The notes: generated by a model not told the origin, from the sequence alone. Numbered from the stretch's first letter, positions 41,201 through 55,553 are shown. The stretch: 64,000 bases of DNA from Litomosoides sigmodontis (GCA_963070105.1 OY718808.1:7551398-7615397); one strand, 5' to 3'. A program made the numbers and translations.

Positions 41201-44200
41201 ATAGCTCACTACGAGTTTCAAAACTAAATTCATTTCTCATACATGCAAACAATTGCTGCCTTATCTTTACAATAATTTAATTACTGTAAAACCTTTTTTT
41301 CTTTATGTCTGTTCGTATTTCCTTTTTTTTTTTTGGTTTCTGAACTGTACAATTCACTTCCAATCAATCTATCAAGGATTTACTTCCAGGCCTTTCTGCA
41401 ACAAACTGGCGCGTCCATCTGATCTCTTTTTTTTTCTTCTCATAACTAGAAATTTCGACAATTCTTTTGCAAGGAATTTATTAGCCACTGAATGGGAGTG
41501 CTAAGAGTTCAGATGGACGTGTCAACTTGTTGAAAATGATTTTCGGATCATTTTCGCATGTTGCTTTCCAACAATAATAAAACATTAAACAGTCCGATGA
41601 GTCATATCACAAATGGTTTTACCAGGTTTCACTGATTTCTCCAGGAGGAAATTTTTAATTGGCCGAAAAAAAAGTATTGTATGTTAGAATTGAAATTTCA
41701 TAAATTTCTCAATTAATAATGCTATAGCTTAATTTCATAAAACTTTCAGGATACTAACGCATCAAATGACAGAGTGTGAATAGCTCACAAATCACAGAGA
41801 GGGGAATGGATGAATGAATATGTCTTCTGTTGGAATGATGTGAAATTGGCAAGAATGTAAATTAAAAAAGAAATTAAAAAATTTCACCATCCCCTCTTCT
41901 ACAATAATTTAACTTATTAAAAAGTAACTTCCATCTTATGGGGTGCAAGTGTACAAAGAAGAAATTGCAATAAGTGAATGCATTTTTTTTTTGGGATAAT
42001 TTATTTGCCTGCCTGTCGTGAAAAAATTTTTCGATTAAAAAAAAACAGATGACAGTAATTTTGGTCAAAAATTGAACAGAATGATTTATTGCTAAGGTAT
42101 CATTGATAGTCGCCCAACGATGATCAATAAATCTACGTGTGTACCAGTTGAAATTCAAAAATGACCGATATCATTTCAATCAATTTTTCTCTGTCAGATA
42201 AATGACCCATTGAAAACTGCCAAAAATCCATTAAGGTGTGCTTAGCTTAGTGTTTATTTTTAACTCTAATAACGAGTCACGTGGGAATTGAAAATCTTTT
42301 CAGAGAGATTTCTCTGTATGAAATTGAAACAGCGCTAGATCAGTAATAGTTTCCTTCCTTGTCAATTGGTATTACTTCAGACGCATAAATTTACAATTAT
42401 TGAAATGGTCCGCTGGTCATCAAATGATCGCCAATTGGGTAGTAATTATGGTGGCAAATTTTGTAATCAATTGGAATTAGATAGGATAAAAGTGTGCGTG
42501 TGTGTGTACTCGTGTGACCATTGGTCAAGAATAAAATATGAATTAATGATTGCAATAATAAAGCTTATTTAGTTAGTAATTTGACTGCCAATTGAGTTGT
42601 TTACTTACGTACTTTATTTAAAAAAACTCATTTGATAAGTGAGAATTTGTTGACAGCGAGTTAACTTTAATATTTCATTGTTTATTGATTCAAATTTTCA
42701 CTGTAAATTTTTACTATGAAAACATTTATATGACTGTAAGCAGAAACACTAACCTCAGATTTAATTTCCGATAAGTCATCATTTAAACGTGAAAGTATCT
42801 CGTGTGAACGGATGGAACTAATACTGGCGGCCATTGCTCGCTCTAAATCGTCGTCTTCCACTTCCTAAGTTATTTAATAAATATGAAAAAATAACGAAAT
42901 TGAAACGTAAAGATAAATAAATAAGTAATTTCATTGGCAAAAAAAAATGTGTAGGAATGTTTAAATAATTTTTCACGGAGAAACTAATTTCAAAATGATT
43001 TTTTAAAAGAAGCGTAATTGAGAAATTTTTTTTAAAAAATTAAGAGAAATAGTACGAACATTTTCGGATGTACTTTTTCCGGATGTTGAAGCGGAAATTT
43101 TATCCAAACTAAGAATGCTCAATGGTTGCTGAAGAGTGCTGATATTTTGAAAAGATTGAAGGAATTGCTCGGTGGTTGAGAGGCTCCGCGGTGAATGACA
43201 TCCGCTTGCTTCCTCGTCATCCTCCAGAATATCGTCTAACTGTCGTCGACAACCGTACTGTTGTAAACTCTCCATATCTATATCGTCTTCATTGCACTGT
43301 ACACAAACACTAACCTGGAATATTCGTCTCACCGACAGTAATTCAGGTGTTGCATGCGTGAAATGCTTTTAGGATTTGGAGAAAAAAAAAAGAACCGTTC
43401 AATTTAAAATATTTCATTTGCATACACAACAGATAACGAACGAACTAGATTCAGTGTACGATCAAAAAATGTCCTAGACTGAATGCCCGTCCAGAAGCGG
43501 GCTGGGGTGGAGCGGAGGGGACAAGTAAGCGAACCTTAGCAGGTTGTGTGTAGTCCCTTTCCTGTGCGTTTTTCATCCAGTCTAGGATCATTTTCCGCTT
43601 CACCAAATCAATTCCATTTCCATTTGCTCTTTGTTTCGGCTGCTGTTGCTGTTCAGCGTTTGCTTCTAGCCTGGAAAAAAATTGAAAAAATCCTAGAATC
43701 TGAGCAGCTCATCGGAAATGATAGTTTTATTCAGTTTAGCTTCTCTGATCACTTTTGCTTAGTGTTTTATCCCAACCTAAAAATGAAACTTTTTTTCAGT
43801 TACAACAATCAGTCCTAGCGCTATACAAAATGACAATAGATTTTTGACTTTAACCTATCTCATCTGAGTTTATCAAATGTGTTTAAGTCGAAAAGTCTAT
43901 ATTGTCGCATATGCGGTCTAGAAGTTTCAGGTTTAATTTCCATAAAACAGGATAATTAAGTTCATTCAATAGTAATAGCGCTAATATTCGAAGCAAATAA
44001 ATAAACTTGAAAACAGAAAAGTTGCACAAATGAGAATTTAAAAGTTGAAAATGATGAACCTAACGGAAGGCCCGAGGAAAATGACTGTTTCAGCACACGA
44101 CTGCTCTGAACTGGAATTACCTTCACTATTTGCAGCCAGACGTCGACGAGTAGAATCGGAAGAGGACGAATCACTGCCACCCTGAGAATAATTCATTCAA

Positions 44201-47200
44201 TTACAAATAAATTTTTTCCTGTCATAACGAATCATTGGAAGACCGTTTCATTTTACGTTACATTACGTACGTGGTGTGCAGTATCACTGAGATTTAGGGT
44301 GGTTTTCTCTTCCATTTCATAATTTAAAAATCATTATTCGGGACATGGAAATGAGTTCTGAATGTTTATGTGGACTGTTTTGAATGTGGACAACGTTTGT
44401 CCCTCAGTATTCCTAAAGCATTGATCTAATATAGGAATTAAAACTTGAATGTTTTCCCTCAATTCAGGAAATGAAAAACACACACACACACACACTGTAC
44501 GGCCGTAATTTTCAATGATTTAACTTTAAATTCTACTCCACTAACTTCAACGTTTCAACATAAATAGACGAGGAGATACACAGGTCACCTGTCATCTTCA
44601 ACGTTTAAATCGATGTGAAAATTCAAGTTTAATATATTAGATATTAAAATAATAGTGATAATAATTGAAAATTTTGCGAGGAAATAGTTAGTATTGGCAG
44701 ATGACAGATGTTGAGACAGCTGACGACGATGAAAAGGAAATTTTCGAGGATGTAATATAAAAGTAACTAATAACAAAATAAATCTACCACTATTACTGAT
44801 ATATCAGAATTGTCTTTTTTTTTCAATGAAAATCTAAATTTGACGTATTGAAAGATTATTCAAACGTTTCGTTTCTTTTTCTTTTTTTTGATATATAAGA
44901 TTTTTTGGATAAATTGACTTTTGAAATTACACCCCGATAAATTCACTTTACGTGGTCTAAAGAACAATGAGTGAAAAATAGCATTCTTTCGTTGTCGATC
45001 TAGTTTTCATTGAGCACTTCATTTTGGTTGTAAAATTAATTGAAATCTTGCAATAACTTTTTTTTTTGTCCATCAAGTAGTTCTGTTCGGTACTGCTCAT
45101 TATTTTTGGAAACTATCTAAATTAGTCTATCCTTGGCATGGCTAAAATATTATAGTAGACTTTTGAAAATATTACTTCTGATAATTTCAGCGTTCTGTGC
45201 TTTTTTGTTCTTTAAATTTGTTCAAAAAAAAATTGAAATAATTATTTGTTAAATTAAAAGACAGAACAATTACTGTTGCGCTTACACGATGTGTTTTCCG
45301 CGGCTTAGCAGCACGTTGTATTTTCGACATCATTTGTAGGATATTTTCCGTTTCCGAAATTCGATCGGAAAGTGAGGCGAAGAGAAGTGATGCCTTCACT
45401 TGTACACTACCTAGCGATTCCTTTAATAACATGCACAATGGGCTTTGTCTGAAAATTGGAAAAAATCATTTATAAATGAAATTAACTTAGTCGGATAAGA
45501 TGAAAGAACGTTGCCATTAGCATTCCTCATTAATTACATTTGATAAACAGTGTGATAAAAATTTTTTACACTGATAGTTCACAATCCAAATGGAAATCCC
45601 AAACTGAAACTAATTTTTTTTTGATAAGAAGAAACCTGCTTGGAAGATAACGTTGTCCTTGAAATAATGCAACTAATAGATTGGTGATAACAGGCATGGT
45701 CATCGCCTGTACATCACCTTTTGACGTTCGTTCACCAAGTCCTAAATCCACTAGGCATAATCGCGATCGGCCACCAATTAATTGCGATGTATTTGTTTTA
45801 TACCTAAAAATAATCAAAATAATTTTAGCGACGAATTTGCTTGTTTTTGAAATATATTGAGTTTTATGCGCTACGGCATATCGGAAAAGTGATAGGTTTG
45901 ATTTTGCTAATCTTAAAGAAAAAGCTAATTAAAACTTGGCCTAATTAAATGACCTTGCTTTAAATGATATTGTTTTAAAAATAATTGGATGATAACAGCT
46001 GAAAATTAAAATAGAGTGGAAAAAGTGTGTGAATTTCAGTTATTCTTTGGGTTGAATATCATGCAGCGCTTTTGGTAGCAGCACCGCCACATTCGTTGCA
46101 AATGTTGTAATTTGATCGCAAACAGTGGATTAGTAGTATCAAAACACTTCTCAACAGTTTAAAGTGTGAAATAAATCGTCGTCGTATGCGAACAGCTGCT
46201 GTTAGATTAAAGTTTAGCAAAATTAAATTTGACTGGCAGCCGAAACGATACATAATGACTTATTGTAGTGGCAATGAATCATACAATTCATTGCTTATCG
46301 CCTATCGTAGTGGCAACAGATTGTACAAATTCATCACTAGGATAACGAATTTAATGTTAGACAAACTGGTGCCTGTAAATTTCAAAAGAAAAACAACAAC
46401 AGTTTTAGACGGAAAACAGAAGTAGCGGTACTAGTACTAGTAGTAGTACGAGTTAGGCGTAAACGACGTTCTATTTTCCGGTATTTCTTCGACTACAAAA
46501 TCCTAAGTAATAGAATATTTTTGTTGAAATTCAAAAAGTTAGATTTTTTCTAAAATAGTCAAAAAAAGTCTTTCTTTTTTTTTGTAATTCAAATTTGTGG
46601 GAAGTAAAATGTTTTAGCATTGAATGCATGCATTAATTAAAAAAATTCCATGGGATTAATTTGATAGAAAAAGAATAAGATGGTAGATTGGTGGGAAATA
46701 ACGTTTTACTTTTATCTTAAATTCCTTAGACTATAAAACAATCCAATTAGAATTGGTCAAAATCCAAAAATTAGAAATACTTCACGGATAATAAATAAAC
46801 AAACAAACCTATACAAATTGATGTAGAAGAAAAGATGTCCACATCGTTGCTCATTTTCATCTTCTGAAATGAATTAAATAATATTCCTCTCATTCAAAAG
46901 CGCTCATTGCATGCGCTTGGTGGTGCGGTGATGGAATGAATGACAATGCAAGTATGATATTTTAGTACAAGTCACATTCATTTAGTAAATTTTAATCCTT
47001 TTCATTTCTTCATCTTCTTTTCCTAACTAAAATTTGCACTGTAATTTGCCAGCATACCAAATGAGCGACACAAGTGGTCCATTAGGCGCTCTTAGTAAAT
47101 CATAAAAATTACTCCTTACCTTTTTAATGCATTTAGGAGGAGTATTTCAGTTGTGGAAATGGCAAAAATATGGAGAAATTTCAGTCATTAAGCAATAAAA

Positions 47201-48154
47201 ACCTGGTTGGTCATTCTACTGTAATATGATTTAAGCCTGGCGCAGCTCTAAACTTTTTACGACATCTTGCCGGAATTCAAATTTCTATTACTTTGACCTG
47301 TTGAGCTTAAGAAATTTTTATGACTGAATGAGCGATATAAAACCTTTCGGTAGAATGAAATCATAAAATTCATTGACGCAAACAGTGCACATAAAGTTTA
47401 TAGCATTATTTGTGGATGCCAGATTTACAGTAACAGCAATCTCTCCCTCTATCTCTCTCTCTCTCGCTCTCTCTCTCCGTCTCTTTCACATAGGAAGAAT
47501 AACTGTTACAATTTGTTGGAACTTCTATGCATACGTTCCACATGCATTTCCCTCTAAAGGATATCCTCCTCAGTACCACGCGAGAATAAATTTCACTTCA
47601 ACACTCTACTCGTTGAAGTTTGTTCACTTTTTTTGTGGAACGAAAATTAATGAAATTTCAAAGACATTACCGGTTAGCCTGGCCTGAATAATATCATTGA
47701 TCATATGCATTGCTTGCTCCACCGAATCCACCCTCATTTCACTATGATTTTCAATTTTGATTCCTAACACGGAATCATCTCGAATGACCACCTCTTGCGA
47801 GGAGGTATTTAAACCTTAAATCTTGTCAATAACTAATTAGCTATTAGAATGAATTTGCAACGACAAAAAACCCATCGTGGTGATAGGAAAACATTAAATG
47901 GTTACATAAAATTATTTTCCTTAAATTCATCAAAATTTTCCCCTATTCCTTTCATCTTGTTAGGTGCTTGCAAAATTTTTCCACAGAATTTTCTAGCATT
48001 TCAAAATTTATTTAAATGTAAATAATTCATTTTTCCTTCAACAATTATTCACAGAACAACAGCAACTGCTAAAAAACAAAAAAATAGAAGTGAAATGAAA
48101 TGAAAAGAAAAAAAAAAGATATTTTTAGCGCAATCTCACTAATTATCCCGTTGA

Positions 48155-48205
<51 letters not shown>

Positions 48206-48267
48206 GTTGATTAATGAGATTGGCCTTTTCACTGCTTAAATTTCTGCCTTTTTTTCCACTTCACGTC

Positions 48268-48322
<55 letters not shown>

Positions 48323-51300
48323 GTGTGTGTGTGTGTGTGTTTAGTGGATGAAAAGATGTTGTTGAGTGAGTATTCGGAGGAAAATGGATAAAAAGGAGGT
48401 CGGAAGTGCAAAAAGAATTGATGATGGATGATAATGGATTCCGTTTCATGCAAAAAAAAAATTCACGCAACCGTGTATACACGCATGCATAAGGACGCAT
48501 GTAATCGACGGTAAACTGACCGGGTAGAATAAATGAAGAAGCAAGAAGATCGATGAGTAGATTACGACGCTGAGAATAGTAAAGTGCCGAAATACGGACT
48601 GAATGATGAAAATCTGGTCGAAGTTCACGTAATTCGGAAATCAGCCGGAATGTAAGCAGTAAAGCAGATGGAAAAATACCCGGATATTGCACTGTAGATG
48701 ATGGACCAGCTAAATCTGCACTTGTCTTACCTGAGGGTACCTTCATGGAGTCCGGTTGTCGATCGTACTGCGAATATAGGAGCTCATTTTTAGCTGAAAA
48801 TAATAAATTTAAGATGCATGATGGTGTTATTCGATTTAAGCGTAAAATTTGCAAAAAAAAAAACAAAAGGAAAATTGAATGAAAAAAGAACTCAATCTCC
48901 TCAGACGTTTCCTGTCACGTCATTTATTATCACTTTGAAATGCATTGAAAATGTTAGTTTTCAACTCGTACCGTAAGCATATCTATCTATCTTCTTCAAA
49001 TTACAAATTCCTTTTTGAAATATTTCATTCGACTTTTTCAAGCACTCACTTATACGTGTTAATTGATCAAAATTTTCAAAAATCCTCAATAATTAAAATT
49101 TTTTTCAGAATCAAAAGAATTTTAAACGACAAAGGATAATTACCAAATTAGTCACAGACATGAAATGGCTCACACATGCCACCTACCTGCCATCAAGAAT
49201 GCGTCAATTGCGCCTACCTATCGCTATTTCGAAATATCAACTCTAACAACTCTTACAGCCAATGATAAAATATTGCCATCATTTTGCGATAAATAAGAAA
49301 AACTGCGATTACTGATGAAATTCAGTAAAGTAACCAACCGACTGGTGCGCAATGGCTTAGTGCATTTTTTTTTCACTTGCCATAGTGAGATCAAGGAAAA
49401 CTTCAACTAATCAAATAGCAACCTTAAAAAATGAAAAAAAAGCGGTACCTTTTGATATAGCACCAAAATAGATAAAGCAAGCGTCAGAACCACTGAAACA
49501 CGTTTGCAACAGATCTGGCAAACAAACCGAACATATTTGTTGCTGCAAATAATAATTTCTGTTTCGTTTTGTACTTTCATTTTTTCATGATTTCATAGCA
49601 CAGCCATAAGCTTCCTTGGCAGTTATTATGATTCCAACATCTTTCAAAGGTTCCGCCATAAGCTATCAAAGTATAACTATCATAGTAAGTGAAAATTTAT
49701 CCGTAATTACGAGCAGAGAGAGAAATTGAGCGTTGTAGCATAGAAGTACGTTTGCGTGTGTACTATTACGACACTACCGCTTGTTATGCTTATCAAAATA
49801 GCACTCATTCCATTTAATGCATTAAAAATTGAGGCAAAATTCATTAATTAATTAAATTTAGTGACGCACAATGGTAGCATCTGATGCAAAAATCTGATCG
49901 AATGTGTATTTGCTGAAGGATTTCGGAACGCTCGATTGATTACATCGAAAAACGAAGCTATTCCCATGTACGGTAACATTTTCCAAGTCTTCATCTGCTA
50001 ATCGAAGTATGGTCTTTAGCTGAAAATTGATTATTTTTTTTCGGTATTTCTTTTTCGGAATTAGCAATTAAATTAAGCAAATAATTAATCAATCAACTTT
50101 TCCTTCCTTTAAATACTTTCTAAGTAAATTGTGAAATTATCACTGTTATTATTTTAGAGGGAAATAATTTTTGTTACAACAACAATAGTTGGAATTAAAA
50201 CTGAGCAAAGCTAAGTGATATTTCATCTGGAAGAGGAATTTCTTCCTCGTTTTTTTAAAACACTTTGTTTACTTTTCCTTTTTCTTCCTCATTGTTGATA
50301 AGTTTCTTTTTCTTTCCGAGCCAACAGACCGACTGATAGTAAGAGAGACAGCTGCACTGATGAGCAATGGAATACGTGTGGATGGATAATTCACTCATTC
50401 ATCACTACTACAGTCATAAAGGTGACGGCATCAATTGGTCAATCGGTCATTTGAAGTAGAGTGAGAAGCATCAAACTGATCGGTGCTACTACCACTACCA
50501 CTACCACTACCGCTACCACTACTACTACGACTACTACTACTACTACTACTAGTAGTACTAATACTATCATTATTACTATTATTACTAATTAACTCTGAAC
50601 TATTCGTTTAAGTCAGTTCATGGGATTTTTTTTTAGAGATAAATTTTACAAAAATTACAAAAATTGTTTTTAGTGAAATTAAAAAAATCTACCGGAAAAA
50701 TTTGGAAAAATTATAACAAGAGAATTACCGGAAGTATCTTAACAATAAATCGATCGAAAAGTTTAAAAAAAAAAGATAGACAAAGCCGGTGTGCATTGAA
50801 AGGATATCAAATAATTGAGACAGTTTATACTTCAAAGAAGAAAGAGTGAATTATAATCGTGTGAAATGGCAAACTATCATTTCGGAATGATTAGAAGAAG
50901 ATCAAACGGATGGAGGGGAGTTGTGTCTACCGGCGGTGATATATGATTCTGAGAAACCGCAGCATGATAAATTGATTTACGATTTGGATGATATAATATT
51001 TTGGGAGAATTCCGTCACCCGCTTTTCTTTCCTCTGTGATTTTTTTTTCTGGACGAAATTTGAAAGCTTTCAGTAATGCATTCTACTTCACTTTTATTTG
51101 CTATTCTTTGCAAATTTAAAATAATTATAAGTTTTGATTTTCAAAATTTACCTATTCAATTATTAATTTAACATTTAATGAATTTGCTTTCTTTCTAAAA
51201 TGCAAAAATTATTGAATTAATTAATGCTAATGAAAAAATAATATATTATAGTGAATTAAATGAAGTTTTTTTTTGTCATTTGGTATTAAAGAATAAAAAT

Positions 51301-51967
51301 TTGTTTAAGTTTTCACAATTTCGTAGTTAGTAGCGGCCACTGTTCAATGTGATGTAATATGATATTCTAAACATTGACAGCTTGATTTCAAATCTCTCCT
51401 TCCGTTCGATAACAGTTATTATTCTTTTGTTTATTTCTACGCAAACAAACAATGAGCGATCGATGCAGTTATAATGATTTTGCATATATACATTAATTAC
51501 ATTGTGATACCAACTGCTGCTAACTTAGTAATTGTATTAGGTTAAAGTTCAACCACACTGCTAAATTAATTAAATTAGGTCAAAATTTAAAGAAATTATT
51601 TAGTGAGTTGAAGAAACGATCGTTTTTTTCTTTTGTACAAAAAATGATTAACATCACATGGCTATTTTATAACGAATTGAAAATTCGAAAAAAATTTTTT
51701 CTTCGAATTTTTAAAGACGAATTTTAATTTGCTAAGCAAAAAAAAAAAAAGTTAACGAAAAGAGTAAACCTGAGGACTAGAAGGTGATCGTGTTGTTGGT
51801 GCGGCTAAAAAACGATGCAATGCTGGCGGAAGCGGAATTTCCTCCTTGCGTTCACTATGATTTTTACCTAAGCTTGCTAACTTATGTGAAGATGAAAATC
51901 GTACAGATAAACTATCCGGCCGTTCATACGGCATCGCTGAGATACTGAAACCTGAGGTTATACGCAT
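38206..51967 (-). CDS. vab-8: VAB-8 / KIF26-type kinesin-like protein
   Basis: Minus-strand exons: 51967-51770 (start uncertain), 50019-49870, 49542-49449, 48793-48521, 47814-47671, 46863-46809, 45803-45636, 45448-45286, 44181-44060, 43670-43535, 43314-43060, 42864-42754, 40729-40574, 40373-40156, 40094-39915, 39716-39628, 39568-39540, 39310-39121, 38896-38841, 38623-38456, 38277-38206. Phases close to 1,008 residues (C. elegans VAB-8L, as I recall, has 1,066). The motor domain begins at LKTILRL and includes GGRSRLCLVDLGLGER and LLKESLGS. Family marks follow: SSSEQSCAETVIFLGPS, a coiled segment near VNLMIRRQNRLRDDL, and the end ETRILEKRLIACRNHAMIVTC. The P-loop position reads YFGAISKAKN, so the ATP-binding motif is lost, in line with the non-hydrolysing KIF26 family. 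In C. elegans VAB-8 directs posterior cell and axon migration. Upstream exons probably exist near 57.5 and 62.2 kb. Confidence 0.9.
40730..42753. other. vab-8 intron of about 2 kb
   Basis: The flanking exons join in phase 0, so no exon is needed here. It contains a short AG tract at 41074-41090 and AT-rich sequence. I see no nested gene. Confidence 0.6.
47449..47481. repeat. (CT)n microsatellite in a vab-8 intron
   Basis: An imperfect CT run with single-base interruptions (TATC, CGCT). Confidence 0.85.
48157..48203. repeat. (AC)n microsatellite
   Basis: About 23 perfect AC units in a vab-8 intron. Together with the GT run at 48271 it makes a large inverted pair. Confidence 0.97.
48271..48340. 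repeat. (GT)n microsatellite
   Basis: About 35 GT units with one GC interruption at 48317-48318, lying 67 bases after the complementary AC run. Confidence 0.97.
50485..50585. repeat. ACT/ACC trinucleotide tract
   Basis: Tandem CTACCA units give way to CTA units and then AGT/ATT triplets. It lies in the vab-8 intron between the exons at 50019 and 51770. Confidence 0.85.
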
Positions 51968-54556
51968 GTATGGGGGAGGAAAAAAAAAAGACACCGCAAC
52001 GGAACGATTTCAGAACGTAACCAACAAATTTGAAAATTAAACCTAAAATTCTATTTCAACGCATTTTTAAGTAAAATTCACAGTTAAATGATTCATTCAA
52101 GTGCAACAACAAATTATTAAATATAAATAACAAAGAGTGATAAAAGCCATTCCTGATTGCAAATGCAGAAATATTACAAAGTAGTTAAATGATAAATTCC
52201 TTATAGAAAAGATAACCGCTTGAGCACATGCATCTTGAATGAAAGCTTATTTAAATCTAAAGAACCTTCCATCGACTACGATATATAAATAAAAAAAAAA
52301 AAAGATTTCAAAATTTACTTCCGTACTTGCAAAAGCAAATGTACATAATTCATCTGCAATTCTTCCTTTAAAAGATATTTAAATGCAAATTAGGGACTCG
52401 TTGTTTAAGAAATTTTCGCAAAACAATTAAATGTTGATTTAATTAAGTCATCGTAAATATGATCATTAATGATAGGCTGCTCATTGTGCATGAACGGATA
52501 AGTAATGAATGCTAGCTAAATTGGTAAATGAAAATTGAACTGGAGAGAGTGAAGAGAAATCCATTTTTCAATGAAATGATGAAAGAGGGAAGAGAAGACG
52601 GAAATTGGAAAGAGGTTCAGGAAAGGCTAAGACAGGATGGACAGCAGCTAGTTTACGAGGACTGGTGGGACCGATCGGGCCAGTGGTACAATGGGAATCT
52701 TAATTCAATAAGCTTCAGGGTGCAACTTATGTCCATACATGTTGGCTTGTATTGCTGCAAATATTTTCAAAATTCTTTTACAAATGCTGCTAAGATGAAA
52801 TGAGCACATTATTCTTGAGGGAGTTAAGGCCTTTAGGCTTGTTAGTTTGCTGAATGGTTAAGTGGTGGTTAAAGCGAAACATGAATTTTCATGAAAAATA
52901 ATTCAGTGAAAGGAGGAGAGAATGAGGCGACGATGATGAAACAAATCAATTACTATCAACTATTTCATTTTCCTGTACTTTAACACCTTAATGAATTATT
53001 AATTAATTTAATTTGTTATTTATAATTATTAATTTAATTTGTTATTTGTAAGTGCAAGGAATTTGTCTGAAAATTGGGGGAACAGAATGAATAAGTTTCA
53101 TTTCACACGGTTTTCTCCTCAATCACTTCACTTGGAGAAATTAATTGAGATTTCTAAAACGAAATTAATTGAAAAAAAAAGACTCTTTGCATTTACTAAC
53201 AAATCTGACGACAGATATGCAAACTTGTTAATTAATCACTACTTGATGATCAATTAAAATATTAAATATTGACCTTAAAATATCAATATTTTAAACTTAA
53301 AATATTGACCAATTAAGGTCACTGATAATGTTCACATGTCCTGTCACAGCGTAAAATTTGCTTCAAAATTTAGGAACAAAATTTGCTTTGAGAATGAAAA
53401 GTTGAAAACAATGTTTGGTTTCAATCATAAATCAAAGTAAATGAATGAATGATTGGTTAACTTGTGATTCGATCAGTGATGGAAGTTTTCGAAAGGTCAA
53501 GACTGTCCGTAACGCTTTTGCAACCGCAGAGAAGGAGTTGCGGAAGGAGGAGGGAGAGAGGGACCGGACTAGACCGAAGAGAAAATGCATTAGGGGTGGT
53601 TGCTCGTTCCTGCGCGTGCACCTTCCATCCCGGTAGGCAGGTCTCTCTTCCCCACTACGCCACCCGATCTTGGTGTGGCCCATCCCACATTTTTCGAAAC
53701 AACTGTAGCCTGGATCATCGCCATCATCAACATCACCACCGGGATAGGTGGGCGACCGAGAGAGAGGAGACGAATTTTTACGAGGTCGGCTCTTTGAGGT
53801 GCAACATCAGCGGCAGCCGCCCACCCCCACACCTTCACCCATCTTGAAAATTCCAACAATTATCATCAAAAATGATCTGAAAACCATCTATGAATCGCTT
53901 TCATTTCTCTCGCACTCATTTATCCGGCTATTTCAAGTCACGAGCTTTGCAGGCAGACAGGTAAACAGATAGACAGAGCGAAATTTGCTCGCTTCACTCG
54001 CGCGTTCTTTGACTTTTTTGAAAAAAATTGCAATTACGATGGTTGACAAACAGTGCGATGAGGAATCTAAAGATTTCAAAGTGCTTATTCATTTTAATCT
54101 TTCATGATCTTTAATGACCTTTAATGATCACCACTTCCCTCCCTTCCAGTGGGACCGTTTCTGAATTTTCAGATGAATTTTTGCTTTCAACGATCAATGA
54201 TTCATAAATGTTAAAAAGATTAACAAAAATTTCCAAAAAATTCGTGTCTTGCCATTGCATCGATATGCATTATTTTAATTTAGAAAGTTTATAATGCCTT
54301 ACCACCTTTTTTTCACTTCAATTTCATTAAAAATTTTACCATTATCATTATTTGGCTTAAATCATATCGATTGCGATGCTAACGCCTCAAAAAATGCAAA
54401 TACCGATCAAATTATGATTTGAAATGAGAGTAAAATTTAAATGCTGGATATAAATTATCCGAGCAATAAATAACAGAATGTACGGTCATCGTGTTGAATG
54501 GGATTGAATTGAGAGGAAATGATGCCTTGTCATCAAATCCTTAAATGACGTCCTTG

Positions 54557-54592
54557 AGAGAGGGAGAGGGAGAGAGAGAGAGAGAGAGAGAC
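54557..54592. repeat. (AG)n microsatellite
   Basis: AG run with GGG interruptions at its left end. Confidence 0.9.
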
Positions 54593-54661
54593 AGAAATTA
54601 GTAACTATTTGAGCGTCGTTTAATTTTATTACATAGAAAAACTAATCCCGTTTACTCCCAA

Positions 54662-54664
<3 letters not shown>

Positions 54665-54692
<28 letters not shown>
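54665..54692. repeat. (AT)n microsatellite
   Basis: Fourteen perfect AT units, 72 bases after an AG microsatellite. Confidence 0.95.
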
Positions 54693-55513
54693 CAATCTAT
54701 TAAGTGATCTGAAATTGCTGCTTCATAATGAATCAAATACAACATCTACAAAAGCACTGATTACAGCATTATCACTGATAACACTTCAAGGGCAAGTACC
54801 TAATTAGCTTTTTAAAAAAAAATTCCATGAAATATCATTTCATACGATCAACTGAAAAAGTTTCCTGAGAAAAAAAAAAATGGAAGGGAGAAAAACTGAA
54901 ATTAACGATAATGATTAAAGAGCGCTGATAAGGATGAGAGTGGAAAACACGAAATGATTAATGTACGCCTCTTCCATCTCAACGTGTGACAATTCCCTTC
55001 TTTTGTCGTACTGTCTGTTGGAAGAGAGCGGACAATGCTTCAATAAATTATGCAGATTTCATGAGATGACAAGAAAATTTCCAATCTCTTTTCTACCTAT
55101 TTCATACCAATCCTCTATTACCTTCCTTTCTCGCTTTCTTCCTCTCTCTCTTTCCGGATGAAACTGATCCGGAAATGAGGTGTGATTGATTGAAAGAGAT
55201 GAGAGGTCGTATTATTTGCATTATTGAAAAATGAACGGTTCAAATGGGATATTTCCGCGGATCATCCGAAGTAATGTTCCATTGGGTCACAAAAACAAAA
55301 AGAAAGGCTTAAAATGCAATAAATAAAAGAGTATTTTTGTCTGCTCCTCCTCATTTCACTCATTCTTTCTCATTTTGTTTTCATTTCGGCAAAACAAAGG
55401 TTCTTCTGGTTGAGCGGAATTGGTTGACGAATGGATGGGACGGATCGAAGAACATCAACAACACACAACAATGAATATTCCTCTCACTTACATTATCAAT
55501 CTTTGATGTTACT

Positions 55514-55517
<4 letters not shown>

Positions 55518-55553
<36 letters not shown>

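Noticed and set aside
46186..46425. 79-residue plus-strand frame with internal repeat inside a vab-8 intron
   Set aside because: It contains an imperfect direct repeat but no recognisable family; the neighbouring vab-8 exons already join in phase 2.
48229..48866. 201-residue open frame ending in a His/Thr repeat
   Set aside because: Its first part is the real vab-8 motor exon (48793-48521); the remainder is read-through into the intron and the GT microsatellite.
52528..52803. 91-residue charged open frame on the plus strand
   Set aside because: No family resemblance, no clear acceptor or donor, and no promoter context.
53464..53859. Overlapping open frames on both strands in a GC-richer patch
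   Set aside because: Openness on both strands is explained by low stop-codon density in GC-rich DNA. One minus-strand piece could bridge vab-8 exon phases, but its acceptor lacks a pyrimidine tract.
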